This document shows positions 25,867-34,599 of a stretch of DNA of 64,000 nt, in pieces (within the stretch, counting starts at the first letter, position 1; each line of letters begins with the position of its first letter). The stretch is from CAYQJV01 sp964417925. Its GTDB lineage: Bacteria; Hydrothermota; Tepidihabitantia; B3-TA06; CAYQJV01. The notes under the pieces were generated by a model, which saw only the letters and a list, made by a program, of their open reading frames with translations, was not told where the DNA came from and ran no database searches. The position numbers and the translations under genes are program-made. The DNA lies in contig CAYQJV010000006.1 in assembly GCA_964417925.1 (NCBI GenBank), positions 9,293 through 73,292 on the forward strand, in the 5' to 3' direction.

Positions 25867-26209
25867 AAAGTTAAAAAAATTTGAAAAACTATTAATAGAA
25901 AAGAAAAGAGAGATCCTTAAAGATATTGGGATAGAAGCAAAAGAAATATTTGAATCACATAAAGAAAGTTCAGGTGAGATATCCTCCTATACTCTCCATA
26001 TGGCAGACCAGAGTAGTGATACTTTTAGAAGAGAATTGAAGGCTCAACTTACAGAAGAACAAATGAAAATTTTGAAAGAGATTGAAAGGGCATTACAAAA
26101 AATATATGAAGGAAGCTATGGAATATGCGAAAAGTGCGGAGAAGAAATAGAAGAGGAAAGATTAACCCTTCTTCCTTGGACAAGGGTGTGTTCAAAATGT
26201 AAAATGTAG
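25859..26209 (+). CDS. DksA/TraR-type C4 zinc-finger protein
   Basis: 116 residues: coiled coil (residues 1-75, with DQSSDTFRREL) and C-terminal zinc finger CEKCGEEI...CSKC, the layout of DksA/TraR family proteins, which bind the RNA polymerase secondary channel, although several short members (YteA-like) have other roles. Starts at GTG 25859, overlapping the ileS stop by eight bases. The coiled-coil tip lacks an obvious DxxDxA motif, so DksA function is uncertain. Confidence 0.85.
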   Translation: MNRKLKKFEKLLIEKKREILKDIGIEAKEIFESHKESSGEISSYTLHMADQSSDTFRRELKAQLTEEQMKILKEIERALQKIYEGSYGICEKCGEEIEEERLTLLPWTRVCSKCKM

Positions 26210-26215
26210 ACAAGA

Positions 26216-26243
26216 TTGACTTTTTCAATATTAAGAATATAAT
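26216..26243 (+). promoter_or_regulatory. Promoter of the small acidic protein gene
   Basis: TTGACT at 26216-26221, 16-base spacer, TATAAT at 26238-26243. It precedes a 13-codon open frame at 26255-26293 and the AGGAGG-preceded gene at 26315. Confidence 0.78.
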
Positions 26244-26254
26244 TTTATCCTAAG

Positions 26255-26293
26255 ATGAAGGTAAGTGAAATTTTGGATATACAAATTCAGTGA
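26255..26293 (+). other. Possible 12-residue leader peptide
   Basis: ATG to TGA encoding MKVSEILDIQIQ, 11 bases after a -10 box and about five bases after the expected transcription start. No Shine-Dalgarno; it lies 21 bases upstream of the next start codon. It may be translated as a leaderless upstream frame, or be chance. Confidence 0.35.
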
Positions 26294-26314
26294 AGGAAGA
26301 TGAAGGAGGTTACT

Positions 26315-26542
26315 ATGAATATGAAAAACAAAGACAGAGTAGATGAGCTTGAAGAAAAAATTTTTATTGTTGAACAACCTACTGAGGCAGCTCTTTTAAT
26401 CTCAGAAGCTCAAAGATTTTCAGAAGATGGAAAAATAATGGATGTAGAAGAAGAAAGAACCACCCTGGAAGAGGAACTTACAAAACTTGCAAAAGAAGTT
26501 AGAAAATTGTTTGAAAGAAAGAAGCAGGGGGACCGGTTTTAA
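26315..26542 (+). CDS. Small acidic helical protein of unknown function
   Basis: 75 residues starting at ATG 26315 (AAGGAGG, five-base spacing); a longer in-frame version from 26300 has its start upstream of that Shine-Dalgarno and is less likely. Very charged, mostly helical, with the C-terminal half predicted coiled coil (EEELTKLAKEVRKLFERKK). No recognised domain. It has its own promoter and is followed by the tRNA-Asp gene, which also has one. Confidence 0.65.
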   Translation: MNMKNKDRVDELEEKIFIVEQPTEAALLISEAQRFSEDGKIMDVEEERTTLEEELTKLAKEVRKLFERKKQGDRF

Positions 26543-26544
26543 AA

Positions 26545-26572
26545 TTGACTTTTTGGAAAATAGATTTATAAT
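26545..26572 (+). promoter_or_regulatory. Promoter of tRNA-Asp
   Basis: TTGACT at 26545-26550, 16-base spacer, TATAAT at 26567-26572. The predicted start is about three bases before the mature tRNA 5' end. Confidence 0.85.
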
Positions 26573-26582
26573 TAAAAAAAGC

Positions 26583-26657
26583 GGGGTCGTAGCTCAGCCT
26601 GGTTAGAGCGCCAGCCTGTCACGCTGGAGGTCGCGAGTTCAAATCTCGTCGACCCCG
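26583..26657 (+). tRNA. tRNA-Asp (anticodon GTC)
   Basis: 75-nt cloverleaf: acceptor GGGGTCG/CGACCCC, D-arm AGCTCAGCCTGGTTAGAGC, anticodon arm CCAGCCTGTCACGCTGG with GTC, variable AGGTC, T-arm with GTTCAAATC. No encoded CCA. The acceptor stem extends by GC pairs beyond the mature ends and is followed by T6, which could itself serve as terminator. Confidence 0.97.
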
Positions 26658-26668
26658 CTTTTTTATTT

Positions 26669-27172
26669 TTATAAAATCTTATTCAGAACCAAAGATACAG
26701 TTGTAATTAAAACACCTCCTATTAATATTCCCCACCCTCCAAGCAGTGATAATGCTGTTACAATTACTGCAGCAATCAAAATCCCGATAGTAATGGCTAA
26801 AAAAGCTTTCTTTTTCTCAAGGCCAAGTAAAGATGCAATTAAGGAACCTGTCCATGCTCCGGTCCCTACAAATGGAATTGCGACAAAAATCGTCAACCCT
26901 ATAAACTCATACTTCTCAACAATTTTCCCTTTCTTCAATGTTTTTACCTCTATTTTTTCAAAAATCCTTCTTATGCTTTTTGTTTTTTTGAAAAGTTTAA
27001 TTGAAAATTCAAGAAGATAAAGTAAAGGGACTACTGGAAGAATATTACCTATTACAGATATTAAAAAAGCCTTCCACCAGGGAAAGCCAAAAAGATACAT
27101 TGCGGTAGGAATAGCTCCCCTTAGTTCTACGATTGGAGACAGTGATATTAAAAGAATCCAAAACTCATGCAT
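26669..27172 (-). CDS. Small multidrug export family membrane protein
   Basis: 167 residues, about five hydrophobic segments. LSPIVELRGAIPTAMYLFG is the signature of the Sm_multidrug_ex (COG2426) family, and FVAIPFVGTGAWTGSLIASLLGL is its second conserved block, related to SNARE-associated/DedA-like transporters. The family name is historic and the transport substrate is unknown. The start overlaps the TGA of the VWA gene (TGATG). Last gene of the rarA operon. Confidence 0.88.
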   Translation of the reverse strand: MHEFWILLISLSPIVELRGAIPTAMYLFGFPWWKAFLISVIGNILPVVPLLYLLEFSIKLFKKTKSIRRIFEKIEVKTLKKGKIVEKYEFIGLTIFVAIPFVGTGAWTGSLIASLLGLEKKKAFLAITIGILIAAVIVTALSLLGGWGILIGGVLITTVSLVLNKIL

Positions 27173-28941
27173 CAGGGTAAACCCTTCCTCCTCCTAAGAA
27201 GGAGGTCCCCCATAAAAAGAATCATCACAACCATATACCACAGAAATTCCTCCCTCGGATGCAGAACAATCTCTTTATTCCTGCAGTGAATACTGGGCAA
27301 TCCATTCTCCTTATACTCACCCCCGGTTTCTTCAGCTATATCTTTCAGAAGTCTTCTGTTTATTCCATAGTCTTTGTCCTCAACTGAAAAAGGGAAAACT
27401 TCAAACTCTACTTTTCCTATTATTGTATTTCCTGCATAAATTCTTACTTTATAATGTCCTGACTCCTTTAAATCAATTTTTAAAATTACTTCATCTTTTG
27501 AAACTATTTTTTTCACTTTAGATTTTTTATTAACAATCACTTTTAAACTTTCACTTGTTGGAATCCTCCCCTTTAAAAGTATCTCCGCTATCTCACCTAT
27601 CATATATTTTCTCCTCATCCTTTTTGGTTTTAAAAGCCTTTCTGGATCCATAGCATACTCTACCATCTCTTTTATCCTTCCCTTTCTAAAATAATCTGTG
27701 TTCCACAACTCCTTAATCCCTACGATAAATGCTTTACCGTAAAAACCTGCAATTTTTTTGTCTCCTGCCTTTATCATTTCTTGGCCTATCTGAGACGTAT
27801 AGTAAACCACTACACTATCCCTATTTCTTAATTCTGCAATCATCTCTGAAAAAATTGCATCCCCTACTCCACAGGAGTTAATTGTGTTCCCTCTTACCGT
27901 GATTCTTTTAACCAAAATTCCAAGTACTTCTGCTTTCATTTTATCTCCGGTTAAAAGAAACACTCCGTTTTTCTTCAAATGTGTTTTTAAAAACTTTAAC
28001 CAAAAGGATGGTATCTTTGTAGCATCAAAATTATCAAGTACAATAAGATCAAATTTACCCCCTATATTTACTTTTGTTATTCTATCATTCTTTATTGAAA
28101 TCATTTTTCCCCTTGAAAGAAAAATCACATAATAAACTTCACAATCAGTAAGAGAAGAAAGAATTTTTATCCACCCAGCAGTCCCTTGGTAAGGAATTGT
28201 GTTGAAGTAGAGTACTCTTTTTTTTCTTTTTTTAAGATAAATAGAAAGGGTATTATTAGTTACTATTTTTTCCTTTGAAAGAACAGGAATTTCTATCTTT
28301 ACCTTCTCCTTCGCTTCCTTTTTAGGGAGTGTAAAATCTACCTTTGTAATCTCTCCATCATAAACATCTATTAACTTTTCAACTGTTTTGCTTTGTAAAA
28401 AAATCTTCAAAGGAATATTTTGAGCATTTATTCCTTTTGATTCTACATATATAGATAAATAAAGTGAATCTGAACTTTCTGCTTTAGAGTAATCCACTAT
28501 TCCGATATCGGTATATCTTTCGTCCGTTATCCCTACAGTATAAAGAGGAAAATTAATTACCTCAAGAAGGGAAGAATTAAACTCTCCTTGATTGTGAAAT
28601 CCGTCAGATATAATTACTCCTGCATCAGGAGATTTTTCCTCCAAAATTTTAAGCAGTTTATTAAAATTAGTTCTCTTCCCATACTCCTTTAAAATCCCCG
28701 GAACCACAGTATCTGCAAAGGAATAAAACTCAATGTTAAATTTTTTTAAATTTTTCAACTTTTTTAAAATTTTTTCAACCTTTTTTATCTTCTCCTCCCT
28801 CTCCATACTTTTTGAGCAATCTACTGCAATTAAAAGAACCGGCTTTTTAAAGACCAAAGGGATTTTTATAGAAGGATTAAAAAACAACAATAAAAGGATT
28901 AAAAAAATCATGCCTCTTAAAATAAAGGAAAACTGGTTCAC
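27172..28941 (-). CDS. Membrane protein with VWA domain and amidotransferase-like region
   Basis: 589 residues. N-terminal transmembrane helix (residues about 8-25), a von Willebrand A domain whose MIDAS motif is AVDCSKSM (about residue 40), then a Ig-like stretch, a ThuA/glutamine-amidotransferase-like region (DLIVLDNFDATKIPSFWLKFL...FLLTGD, without a catalytic Cys), and a C-terminal transmembrane helix (residues about 565-580). This layout resembles the large VWA membrane proteins of the BatA/aerotolerance neighbourhood. The start is GTG, overlapping the TGA before it (GTGA). Function unknown; probably a periplasmic-facing assembly factor. Confidence 0.75.
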   Translation of the reverse strand: MNQFSFILRGMIFLILLLLFFNPSIKIPLVFKKPVLLIAVDCSKSMEREEKIKKVEKILKKLKNLKKFNIEFYSFADTVVPGILKEYGKRTNFNKLLKILEEKSPDAGVIISDGFHNQGEFNSSLLEVINFPLYTVGITDERYTDIGIVDYSKAESSDSLYLSIYVESKGINAQNIPLKIFLQSKTVEKLIDVYDGEITKVDFTLPKKEAKEKVKIEIPVLSKEKIVTNNTLSIYLKKRKKRVLYFNTIPYQGTAGWIKILSSLTDCEVYYVIFLSRGKMISIKNDRITKVNIGGKFDLIVLDNFDATKIPSFWLKFLKTHLKKNGVFLLTGDKMKAEVLGILVKRITVRGNTINSCGVGDAIFSEMIAELRNRDSVVVYYTSQIGQEMIKAGDKKIAGFYGKAFIVGIKELWNTDYFRKGRIKEMVEYAMDPERLLKPKRMRRKYMIGEIAEILLKGRIPTSESLKVIVNKKSKVKKIVSKDEVILKIDLKESGHYKVRIYAGNTIIGKVEFEVFPFSVEDKDYGINRRLLKDIAEETGGEYKENGLPSIHCRNKEIVLHPREEFLWYMVVMILFMGDLLLRRRKGLP

Positions 28942-29897
28942 CGCCCTTTTAAAAATTCGTCAAAAAACTCTTTAAGTCTTACAGATTTTTTACGTATCTT
29001 TAATATCAAACTGTCCTTTCTACTTTTAACCACAGTGTCTGCAAACGCTTCAGAAATTAAATCTCTGTCTTCATCTATAAAAACAACAATATGCATGGTA
29101 TCTTTAAAAAAAATAGGCAGTCTAAATCTTCCCACCGTATCTGTAATAGAGGAAACACAAAACTTATGCTTTTTTGAAACAACTACAATCGCTTTTTTGT
29201 TTTTCACTCCTACCACTCTTCCTGGCATCATTTCAATCTTTAAAAGAGTATCTGCAACAAATAAAAAAGAGTAATAACCCTCAAGAGGATTTTGTGAAAA
29301 ATCTCTTAAGGTAGGAAAAATAAGAAATGCGAAAGGAACCTCTTTATACAATGTATCCTTTACAACAAGTTTAAATTGAGTAAAGCCTTTTCTCCATTTT
29401 TTTTCATACACTGGAATCGTTGAAAGTAAAAAAAGGGAAGAAGCTGAAGTATCTATAGGCTCTGAAATATCAATCGTTATGTTATAAGGAAAGGAAACTC
29501 GCATTGTTTGAGGTATTACCTTCCTTATCTCAGGAGGTATGGTATCTTTTTTCTTTGTAGATTTAAAAACTTTTTCAAAAAACGCTTGGTTTTTACTTTT
29601 ATCTTTTACCACTCCTTTTATTTTATATCTACCTTTTTGCAGAGGAGAAGTTATTATTCTTATTGAAGTTTGAGTTTCATCAAAAAAAGAAATTAACTTG
29701 ATCTGAGCATTATAAATTACAAAATTCTGTATATCCAGCGACGAAGTATCCAAAGGTTCATTAAAGTAGAGAACCAATGAATTATCATAAAGTGCCTGAA
29801 TCCTTATCAGTCTTGGAGCAAATCTATCTGGAGAAGGAGGAGGAAGTTTTTTGGCACAAAGGACGAATGCTATAAAAAATAAAAAGTACCTTTTCAT
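28938..29897 (-). CDS. Lipoprotein with two SbsA-type Ig-like domains
   Basis: 319 residues. Signal peptide with lipobox-like FVLC (Cys14), then two Big_5/SbsA Ig-like domains whose conserved core reads LVLYFNEPLDTSSL and ITIDISEPIDTSAS, and a C-terminal carboxypeptidase-regulatory-like domain (DTVGRFRLP...VFIDEDRDL). Anchored outside the cytoplasmic membrane, likely structural. The ATG overlaps the rarA stop (ATGA) and it overlaps the VWA gene, so all three are coupled. Confidence 0.83.
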   Translation of the reverse strand: MKRYFLFFIAFVLCAKKLPPPSPDRFAPRLIRIQALYDNSLVLYFNEPLDTSSLDIQNFVIYNAQIKLISFFDETQTSIRIITSPLQKGRYKIKGVVKDKSKNQAFFEKVFKSTKKKDTIPPEIRKVIPQTMRVSFPYNITIDISEPIDTSASSLFLLSTIPVYEKKWRKGFTQFKLVVKDTLYKEVPFAFLIFPTLRDFSQNPLEGYYSFLFVADTLLKIEMMPGRVVGVKNKKAIVVVSKKHKFCVSSITDTVGRFRLPIFFKDTMHIVVFIDEDRDLISEAFADTVVKSRKDSLILKIRKKSVRLKEFFDEFLKGR

Positions 29898-31183
29898 TTT
29901 TTCATTCTTCTTTTTATTTCCTTTTCAAAACCTTTTTCCGTAGGAAAGTAGTACTCCTTGTGTCCCAAATTTTCTGGGAGATATTTTTGATCACTATCGT
30001 TGTTTTCATGAGGATATATGTATCCTTTTCCATAACCCAACCTTCTCAACAGCGCTGTACTTGGATTTCTCAAGTGCATGGGAACAGGTTCTGCTCTGGT
30101 TTTTACTGCATCTTCTTTTGCAAGTTTTAAAGCTTTAAAGGAAGCATTACTCTTTGGAGCAGTAGCAAGATACAGAGATACTTGAGCAAGAATTAACTCC
30201 GCCTCAGGCATTCCAACAAAATGTACAGCTTCCTTTGCAGCATTGGCAAACACAAGAGCCATAGGATCAGCATTTCCTATATCCTCCGATGCAAATATAA
30301 TCATTCTTCTTGCTATAAAAAGTGGATCCTCTCCTGCTTCAAGCATCCTTGCAAGCCAGTAAATTGTTGCATTAGGATCAGATCCCCTCATACTCTTTAT
30401 AAACGCAGAAATCAAGTTATAATGTTCTTCTCCTCTTTTATCATACAGGAAAACTTTTTTCTCCACCACTTCTTCCACAATTTCTCTTTTAATTCTCCTT
30501 ATGCCATTTTCATCTGGATCTGTCATGAGAACCGCAAGCTCAAGATAGTTCAAGGCTCTTCTTGCATCACCATCACATACCACTGCAATAAATTCAAGCA
30601 ACTCCTCTTCTATCTTTGGGTTATAAGGCAAAAGTCCTTTTGGATGGCTAAGTGCTCTTTTTAAAATCAATTTTATTTCCTCTACAGATAAAGGTTTAAG
30701 GATATATATTCTGCATCTTGAAAGTAAAGGAGATATTATCTCAAAAGAGGGATTTTCAGTTGTTGCTCCTATAAAAATTATGGTCCCATCCTCTACGTAC
30801 GGAAGAAATGTATCTTGTTGGGATTTATTAAAATGGTGAAGTTCATCAACAAAAATAATAGTTCTTCTATTTTTTGCCTTAAACAGGTAAACTGCATTTT
30901 TTATTATCTCCCTTATTTCCTTTATTCCTGAAGTAACTGCACTATAAGATAAAAAATTCGCATCAATACTATTTGCAATTATTTTAGCAAGAGTGGTTTT
31001 ACCGGTACCAGGGGGGCCCCATAAAATCATTGATCTTATCTCTTTCTTTTCAATCATTCTTCTCAAAGGTTTATTCCTGCCAAGAATGTGCTGTTGACCT
31101 ATAAACTCATCAAGACTTTGAGGTCTTATTCTTTCTGCAATTGGTGTGTTTTTCTCATCAAAATCATTTGAAAAAAGGTACAT
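29894..31183 (-). CDS. rarA: Replication-associated recombination protein A
   Basis: 429 residues. AAA+ ATPase with Walker A GPPGTGKTT, Walker B FVDELHHF, sensor GATTENPSFE and SRCRIY, then the C-terminal tetramerisation domain with MIIFASEDIGNADP and NPSTALLRRLGYGKGYIYPHE, diagnostic of RarA/MgsA. It acts on stalled forks with SSB. The start is placed at ATG 31183, not the earlier frame start at 31201, because a promoter with its -10 box ends five bases upstream of 31183. There is no Shine-Dalgarno. Confidence 0.96.
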   Translation of the reverse strand: MYLFSNDFDEKNTPIAERIRPQSLDEFIGQQHILGRNKPLRRMIEKKEIRSMILWGPPGTGKTTLAKIIANSIDANFLSYSAVTSGIKEIREIIKNAVYLFKAKNRRTIIFVDELHHFNKSQQDTFLPYVEDGTIIFIGATTENPSFEIISPLLSRCRIYILKPLSVEEIKLILKRALSHPKGLLPYNPKIEEELLEFIAVVCDGDARRALNYLELAVLMTDPDENGIRRIKREIVEEVVEKKVFLYDKRGEEHYNLISAFIKSMRGSDPNATIYWLARMLEAGEDPLFIARRMIIFASEDIGNADPMALVFANAAKEAVHFVGMPEAELILAQVSLYLATAPKSNASFKALKLAKEDAVKTRAEPVPMHLRNPSTALLRRLGYGKGYIYPHENNDSDQKYLPENLGHKEYYFPTEKGFEKEIKRRMKK

Positions 31184-31188
31184 AAAAT

Positions 31189-31217
31189 AGTATATCCACA
31201 ATTCCTTTACAAGTCAA
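31189..31217 (-). promoter_or_regulatory. Promoter of rarA (leaderless type)
   Basis: TTGACT at 31217-31212, 17-base spacer, TATACT at 31194-31189, five bases to the ATG at 31183. Divergent from the pilM-like promoter. Confidence 0.7.
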
Positions 31218-31246
31218 ATATAAAGAAAATCCTTTATTCCTCTATC

Positions 31247-31274
31247 TTGACAACCTATTTTATTTATGTATTAT
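31247..31274 (+). promoter_or_regulatory. Promoter of the pilM-like operon
   Basis: TTGACA at 31247-31252, 16-base spacer, TATTAT at 31269-31274, 11 bases to the ATG at 31286. No Shine-Dalgarno. The TTG of the -35 box looks like a start codon of the same reading frame. Confidence 0.65.
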
Positions 31275-31285
31275 TAAATTATACA

Positions 31286-32020
31286 ATGAAAAAAATAGTA
31301 GGATTCCATGTAGAAAATAAGGTGTATGCAGTATTCATAAGAGGTAAAATGGAAAACACATCTTTTTATACATTTGATACTATAGAAGAGCTTTTTCAAA
31401 ATATGGATAAAGATTCCATGTTTATAACAGGAATAAGTTCAGAGAAAACTGTCTTTATCTGTGAATTCTTCCCAAAAGTTTGTGAAGCAGAACTGACTGA
31501 ACTTGTAGAAATGAAAATGAAGTACTGGATAAAAGAAAAAATGAGAACAAAATTTCAGCTGTTAAGAGAAGAAAAAGAAAAAGTATGGATGCTAATTGTA
31601 GGAATACCTGAAAATAAAATAAAACCCATTGAGGACCTTTTGAAAGGGAAAAATTATATACTGGATGTCCCTGCAGTTGCATTTTTTAATATACTTGAGT
31701 TAAATGGAAAAATAGAAGATGGAATATTTGTTCTTTCTACAGAAGAGTTTTTCCATATTATAAGGATAAAAAACAATGATCTGAAATTTATAAAAACATT
31801 TAACAAAGACTCCTGGGTCTCACTGGAATGGATTGAACATCATATTCAAAAAATGGAAAGAAGTTCTGAAGCGAAAATAAAAGGAGTAGCAGGTAAACTT
31901 TGTAAAAACTATCCTGACCTCTGTATTCTCAATCTCTCAAAAATCTTTGGTAGAGAAATAAGAGAAGAGGAATGTTATATAATTCCAGCAGCTTATGCAT
32001 TAAGGGGGTACTATGATTAA
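31286..32020 (+). CDS. PilM-like pilus/type II secretion assembly protein
   Basis: 244 residues. Recognised mainly by context and layout: a diverged actin-fold (KKIVGFHVENKVYAVFIR; LDVPAVAFFNILELNG) like PilM/GspL cytoplasmic domains, followed by PilN- and PilO-like genes in the standard order. ATG at 31286 is chosen because the longer frame start at 31247 is the -35 box. ATP-binding residues are not clearly conserved. It would couple the inner-membrane assembly platform to the cytoplasm. The seven-base overlap with the next gene indicates coupling. Confidence 0.65.
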   Translation: MKKIVGFHVENKVYAVFIRGKMENTSFYTFDTIEELFQNMDKDSMFITGISSEKTVFICEFFPKVCEAELTELVEMKMKYWIKEKMRTKFQLLREEKEKVWMLIVGIPENKIKPIEDLLKGKNYILDVPAVAFFNILELNGKIEDGIFVLSTEEFFHIIRIKNNDLKFIKTFNKDSWVSLEWIEHHIQKMERSSEAKIKGVAGKLCKNYPDLCILNLSKIFGREIREEECYIIPAAYALRGYYD

Positions 32021-32531
32021 AATAGATCTCAAGGAAAAAAAAGAAACAAGAAGAGAAAATGGATTAAAATGGATTTTAACCCCTCTGATTGCTTTTATTG
32101 TAGTTGTTATGTTAATCACAGGTGTTTATCTCTTATCTCTTTACAACCTTTCTACTATAAAAAATAGATATCGTGTCATACTAAAAGAGAAAGAAAAAAA
32201 AGAAGAACAGCAAATAGAATTTAGTAGACTCAGAGATTATAAAGATAGACTTAGGGAAGAACTCGATTTTTTAAAAAACACAGAAAAGGATACCAGAAAA
32301 AAACTCAATATAGTGAGGATAGCTTTTTATAAAGCTCCCTCGGGCATAAAAATACAAAGTCTTCTTTTAAGAGATAAAAGTTTACAGATTGAATTTTTAG
32401 CACGTAATAGAATTGTTGTAGAGAGATATACAGAACAGTTGGAGAATGCAGAGATAAAGATAAAGGACAAATGGATGGAAAGAACAAAAAAATATATAAA
32501 AACTACTGTAGAAGCAGAGATCGGGGGTTAA
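32013..32531 (+). CDS. PilN-like inner-membrane protein
   Basis: 172 residues. Short cytoplasmic N-terminus, one transmembrane helix (residues about 20-45), a long coiled coil (KEKEKKEEQQIEFSRLRDYKDRLREEL), and a ferredoxin-like C-terminal domain: the PilN/GspL architecture. The N-terminal MIKIDL is typical of PilN, which binds PilM. No family residue is decisive; the assignment depends on order and topology. Confidence 0.7.
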   Translation: MIKIDLKEKKETRRENGLKWILTPLIAFIVVVMLITGVYLLSLYNLSTIKNRYRVILKEKEKKEEQQIEFSRLRDYKDRLREELDFLKNTEKDTRKKLNIVRIAFYKAPSGIKIQSLLLRDKSLQIEFLARNRIVVERYTEQLENAEIKIKDKWMERTKKYIKTTVEAEIGG

Positions 32532-32532
32532 T

Positions 32533-33027
32533 ATGAAGTGGATATTCACATTCGTTTTTATTGCACTTTCGGTAATCGTAGTTGCTATTGGAGGAGCTTT
32601 CTCAGTAAGAAACTTTATTTATGCAAACCGTATAAATAGAGAGATATTCTACCTTAAAAAGGAAATCCTACAACACCAAAAGAAAGATAGTGAGATAAAT
32701 ATTTTAAAAAAGGAGATCAAAAATCTGGAGGACACCCTTAATTTAATTCTTGAAAAAGGTGTGGATATAGAAGATACCGATGAACTACTAAAGTCTTTAA
32801 AGTTCAAAGGATGTGAAGTTTATGTAGGAGATTACAGAAAAGAGCTCCTAAAGGAAAGGGAGTTCCACATCTTTTATACTGGAGAATTTCAAATGCTAGA
32901 TATAATGTTTGACTCACTGATTCAAAAAATAAGATGGATTGATCTTGACTCAATGAAATTTATTGCACCTCAAAGTGCAGAAATTTTTGGAAAGGTGTAT
33001 GCTCCTTTTATTGACTTTCCTCACTAA
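32533..33027 (+). CDS. PilO-like inner-membrane protein
   Basis: 164 residues. Transmembrane helix at residues about 4-26, coiled coil to about 75, then an alpha/beta domain (EFHIFYTGEFQMLDIMFDSLIQKIRWIDLDSMKF) matching the PilO/GspM pattern. It starts one base after the PilN-like stop and its TAA overlaps the mazG ATG (TAATG). No pilQ follows, so the rest of the machine is elsewhere. Confidence 0.7.
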   Translation: MKWIFTFVFIALSVIVVAIGGAFSVRNFIYANRINREIFYLKKEILQHQKKDSEINILKKEIKNLEDTLNLILEKGVDIEDTDELLKSLKFKGCEVYVGDYRKELLKEREFHIFYTGEFQMLDIMFDSLIQKIRWIDLDSMKFIAPQSAEIFGKVYAPFIDFPH

Positions 33028-33761
33028 TGGATAAACTTATTGATATTATAAAAAAACTAAGAGAGAAATGTCCTTGGGATAAAAAACAAACCTTGAACTC
33101 TATTAAATGGTTATTTATTGAGGAAAGTTATGAATTAAAGGAAGCGATTGAGAGGAAAAACAGAAAAGAAATAGAAGAAGAACTGGGGGATATTCTCTTT
33201 TTATCTCTCTTTGGTATAAAGGTTGCAGAGGATGAAAAAGTAACAACACTTGATGCAGTGGTAGAGAAAACCTCTTCAAAACTTGTGCAAAGGCATCCCC
33301 ATGTGTTTGGGAATGTAGTGGTAAAAGAAATTAAAGAAGTACTGAAAAACTGGGAGCATATAAAACAAAAGGAGAAAAAGAGCTTTTTTGAAGGAATTCC
33401 ATCTTCTTTACCTGCTCTTCTCAAAGCAAAAATAATTCAGGAAAGAGTAAAAAGAGTAGGCTTTGACTGGAAAGACTATACAGGACCTCTTGAAAAAGTA
33501 AAAGAGGAAATTGAAGAAATTGAAAAAGAGATAAAAAAAGGTGATAAAAACAAAATAGAAGAGGAAATAGGAGATTTGTTTTTTGCTGTGGTAAATCTTG
33601 CAAGACACTTGGGAATAAATCCAGAGGAGGCGCTTGAGAAAACGAACAAAAAGTTTATGGAAAGATTTGAAACAATAAAAAAGGAAATAGAGAAAAAAGG
33701 GAAAAAATTAAAAGATGCAACTCTTAAAGAAATGGATGAAATATGGGAGAGAATAAAATGA
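33027..33761 (+). CDS. mazG: Nucleoside triphosphate pyrophosphohydrolase MazG
   Basis: 244 residues, two MazG domains. The first has LREKCPWDKKQTLNSI, EESYELKEAI and EELGDILFL (metal-binding EExxE...EELGD); the second repeats EEEIGDLFFAVVNLARHLG. Linker HPHVFG is standard. Hydrolyses non-canonical or excess NTPs to NMPs. Between pilus genes and a ParB-like gene, overlapping both by ATGA-type junctions. Confidence 0.95.
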   Translation: MDKLIDIIKKLREKCPWDKKQTLNSIKWLFIEESYELKEAIERKNRKEIEEELGDILFLSLFGIKVAEDEKVTTLDAVVEKTSSKLVQRHPHVFGNVVVKEIKEVLKNWEHIKQKEKKSFFEGIPSSLPALLKAKIIQERVKRVGFDWKDYTGPLEKVKEEIEEIEKEIKKGDKNKIEEEIGDLFFAVVNLARHLGINPEEALEKTNKKFMERFETIKKEIEKKGKKLKDATLKEMDEIWERIK

Positions 33762-34591
33762 ATAAAAAAATAGAAGAATTTAAAAAAGTAGTAGAAGCTG
33801 ACGGAGTAGAAATCTTATGTGTCTACGAAGAACCTTACAGTGGTAAACTCCAGTTGTTCTGCAACTTTCCCATAGAAATGGTTAAACCTGCTCCATTCCA
33901 GCGCGAGATTTCTACTACCCATATGCAGAGAATAGCAGAAGTAATAAGTAAAATAGAAAGGTATATAGATCCCATAGTGGTTATAAGAACAGATGAAGGG
34001 GAATACTGGACTCCAAATGGTACTCACAGACTTGAAGCAATGAAATTCTTGGGAAAGCAGAAAATAACAGGCGTATTGATTCCAGAAAAGGAAGTTGCAA
34101 ATTTCATACTTGCCCTTAACACAGAAAAAGCTCCAAATCTTAAGGAAAAATCTCTGGAGGTTATAAAACTCTATAAACAGATAATGGGAAAAATGCCTCA
34201 AACATATGAATCTGAATTTAGTTTTCAGTTTGAAGAAGCTTGTTTTATCACATTTGGACTTTTGTATGAAGAAAATCCAAGGTTCAGTGGTTCATCCTTC
34301 CATTCCTTTGTTACAAAAATAGATGAATTTCTTGAAATGCCTTTTATTGAAGCAATTGAAGAAAGGAAAAACAGAAAAGAAAAGGTAAAAGAACTTTTTG
34401 AAACCATAGTAGAGAAGGAAAAAGAACTTCAAGAACGGGGAATTAACATTCCTTTTGTAAGACAGTATATAGTCTCAAAGGCAAATCCTTATAAAAGGCT
34501 TCGTAAAATTCCTGATGAGTTCTACACAGCCATGAATAAAATGATAGAATCGGTTAAAAGACTCTCTGCAGAGGAGTTAAAAGAGGTTTAA
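33758..34591 (+). CDS. ParB/Srx-fold domain protein
   Basis: 277 residues. Residues 20-110 form a ParB N-terminal-like domain: VKPAPFQREIS, IDPIVVIRTDEGEYWTPNGTHRLEA (the GxHR nucleotide-binding motif reads GTHR), FLG. Beyond it is a helical region without a recognised HTH. No parA accompanies it, so it is not a classical partition pair; ParB-fold serine kinases and CTP switches are alternatives. The start is ATG 33758, overlapping the mazG stop and preceded by GGGAGAG; an earlier ATG at 33743 is inside mazG. Confidence 0.78.
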   Translation: MNKKIEEFKKVVEADGVEILCVYEEPYSGKLQLFCNFPIEMVKPAPFQREISTTHMQRIAEVISKIERYIDPIVVIRTDEGEYWTPNGTHRLEAMKFLGKQKITGVLIPEKEVANFILALNTEKAPNLKEKSLEVIKLYKQIMGKMPQTYESEFSFQFEEACFITFGLLYEENPRFSGSSFHSFVTKIDEFLEMPFIEAIEERKNRKEKVKELFETIVEKEKELQERGINIPFVRQYIVSKANPYKRLRKIPDEFYTAMNKMIESVKRLSAEELKEV

Positions 34592-34599
34592 CCTACCCA

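Noticed and set aside
31247..31285. Upstream TTG start for the pilM-like gene
   Set aside because: The TTG is the first half of a TTGACA -35 box with a -10 box before ATG 31286, so it is not in the transcript.
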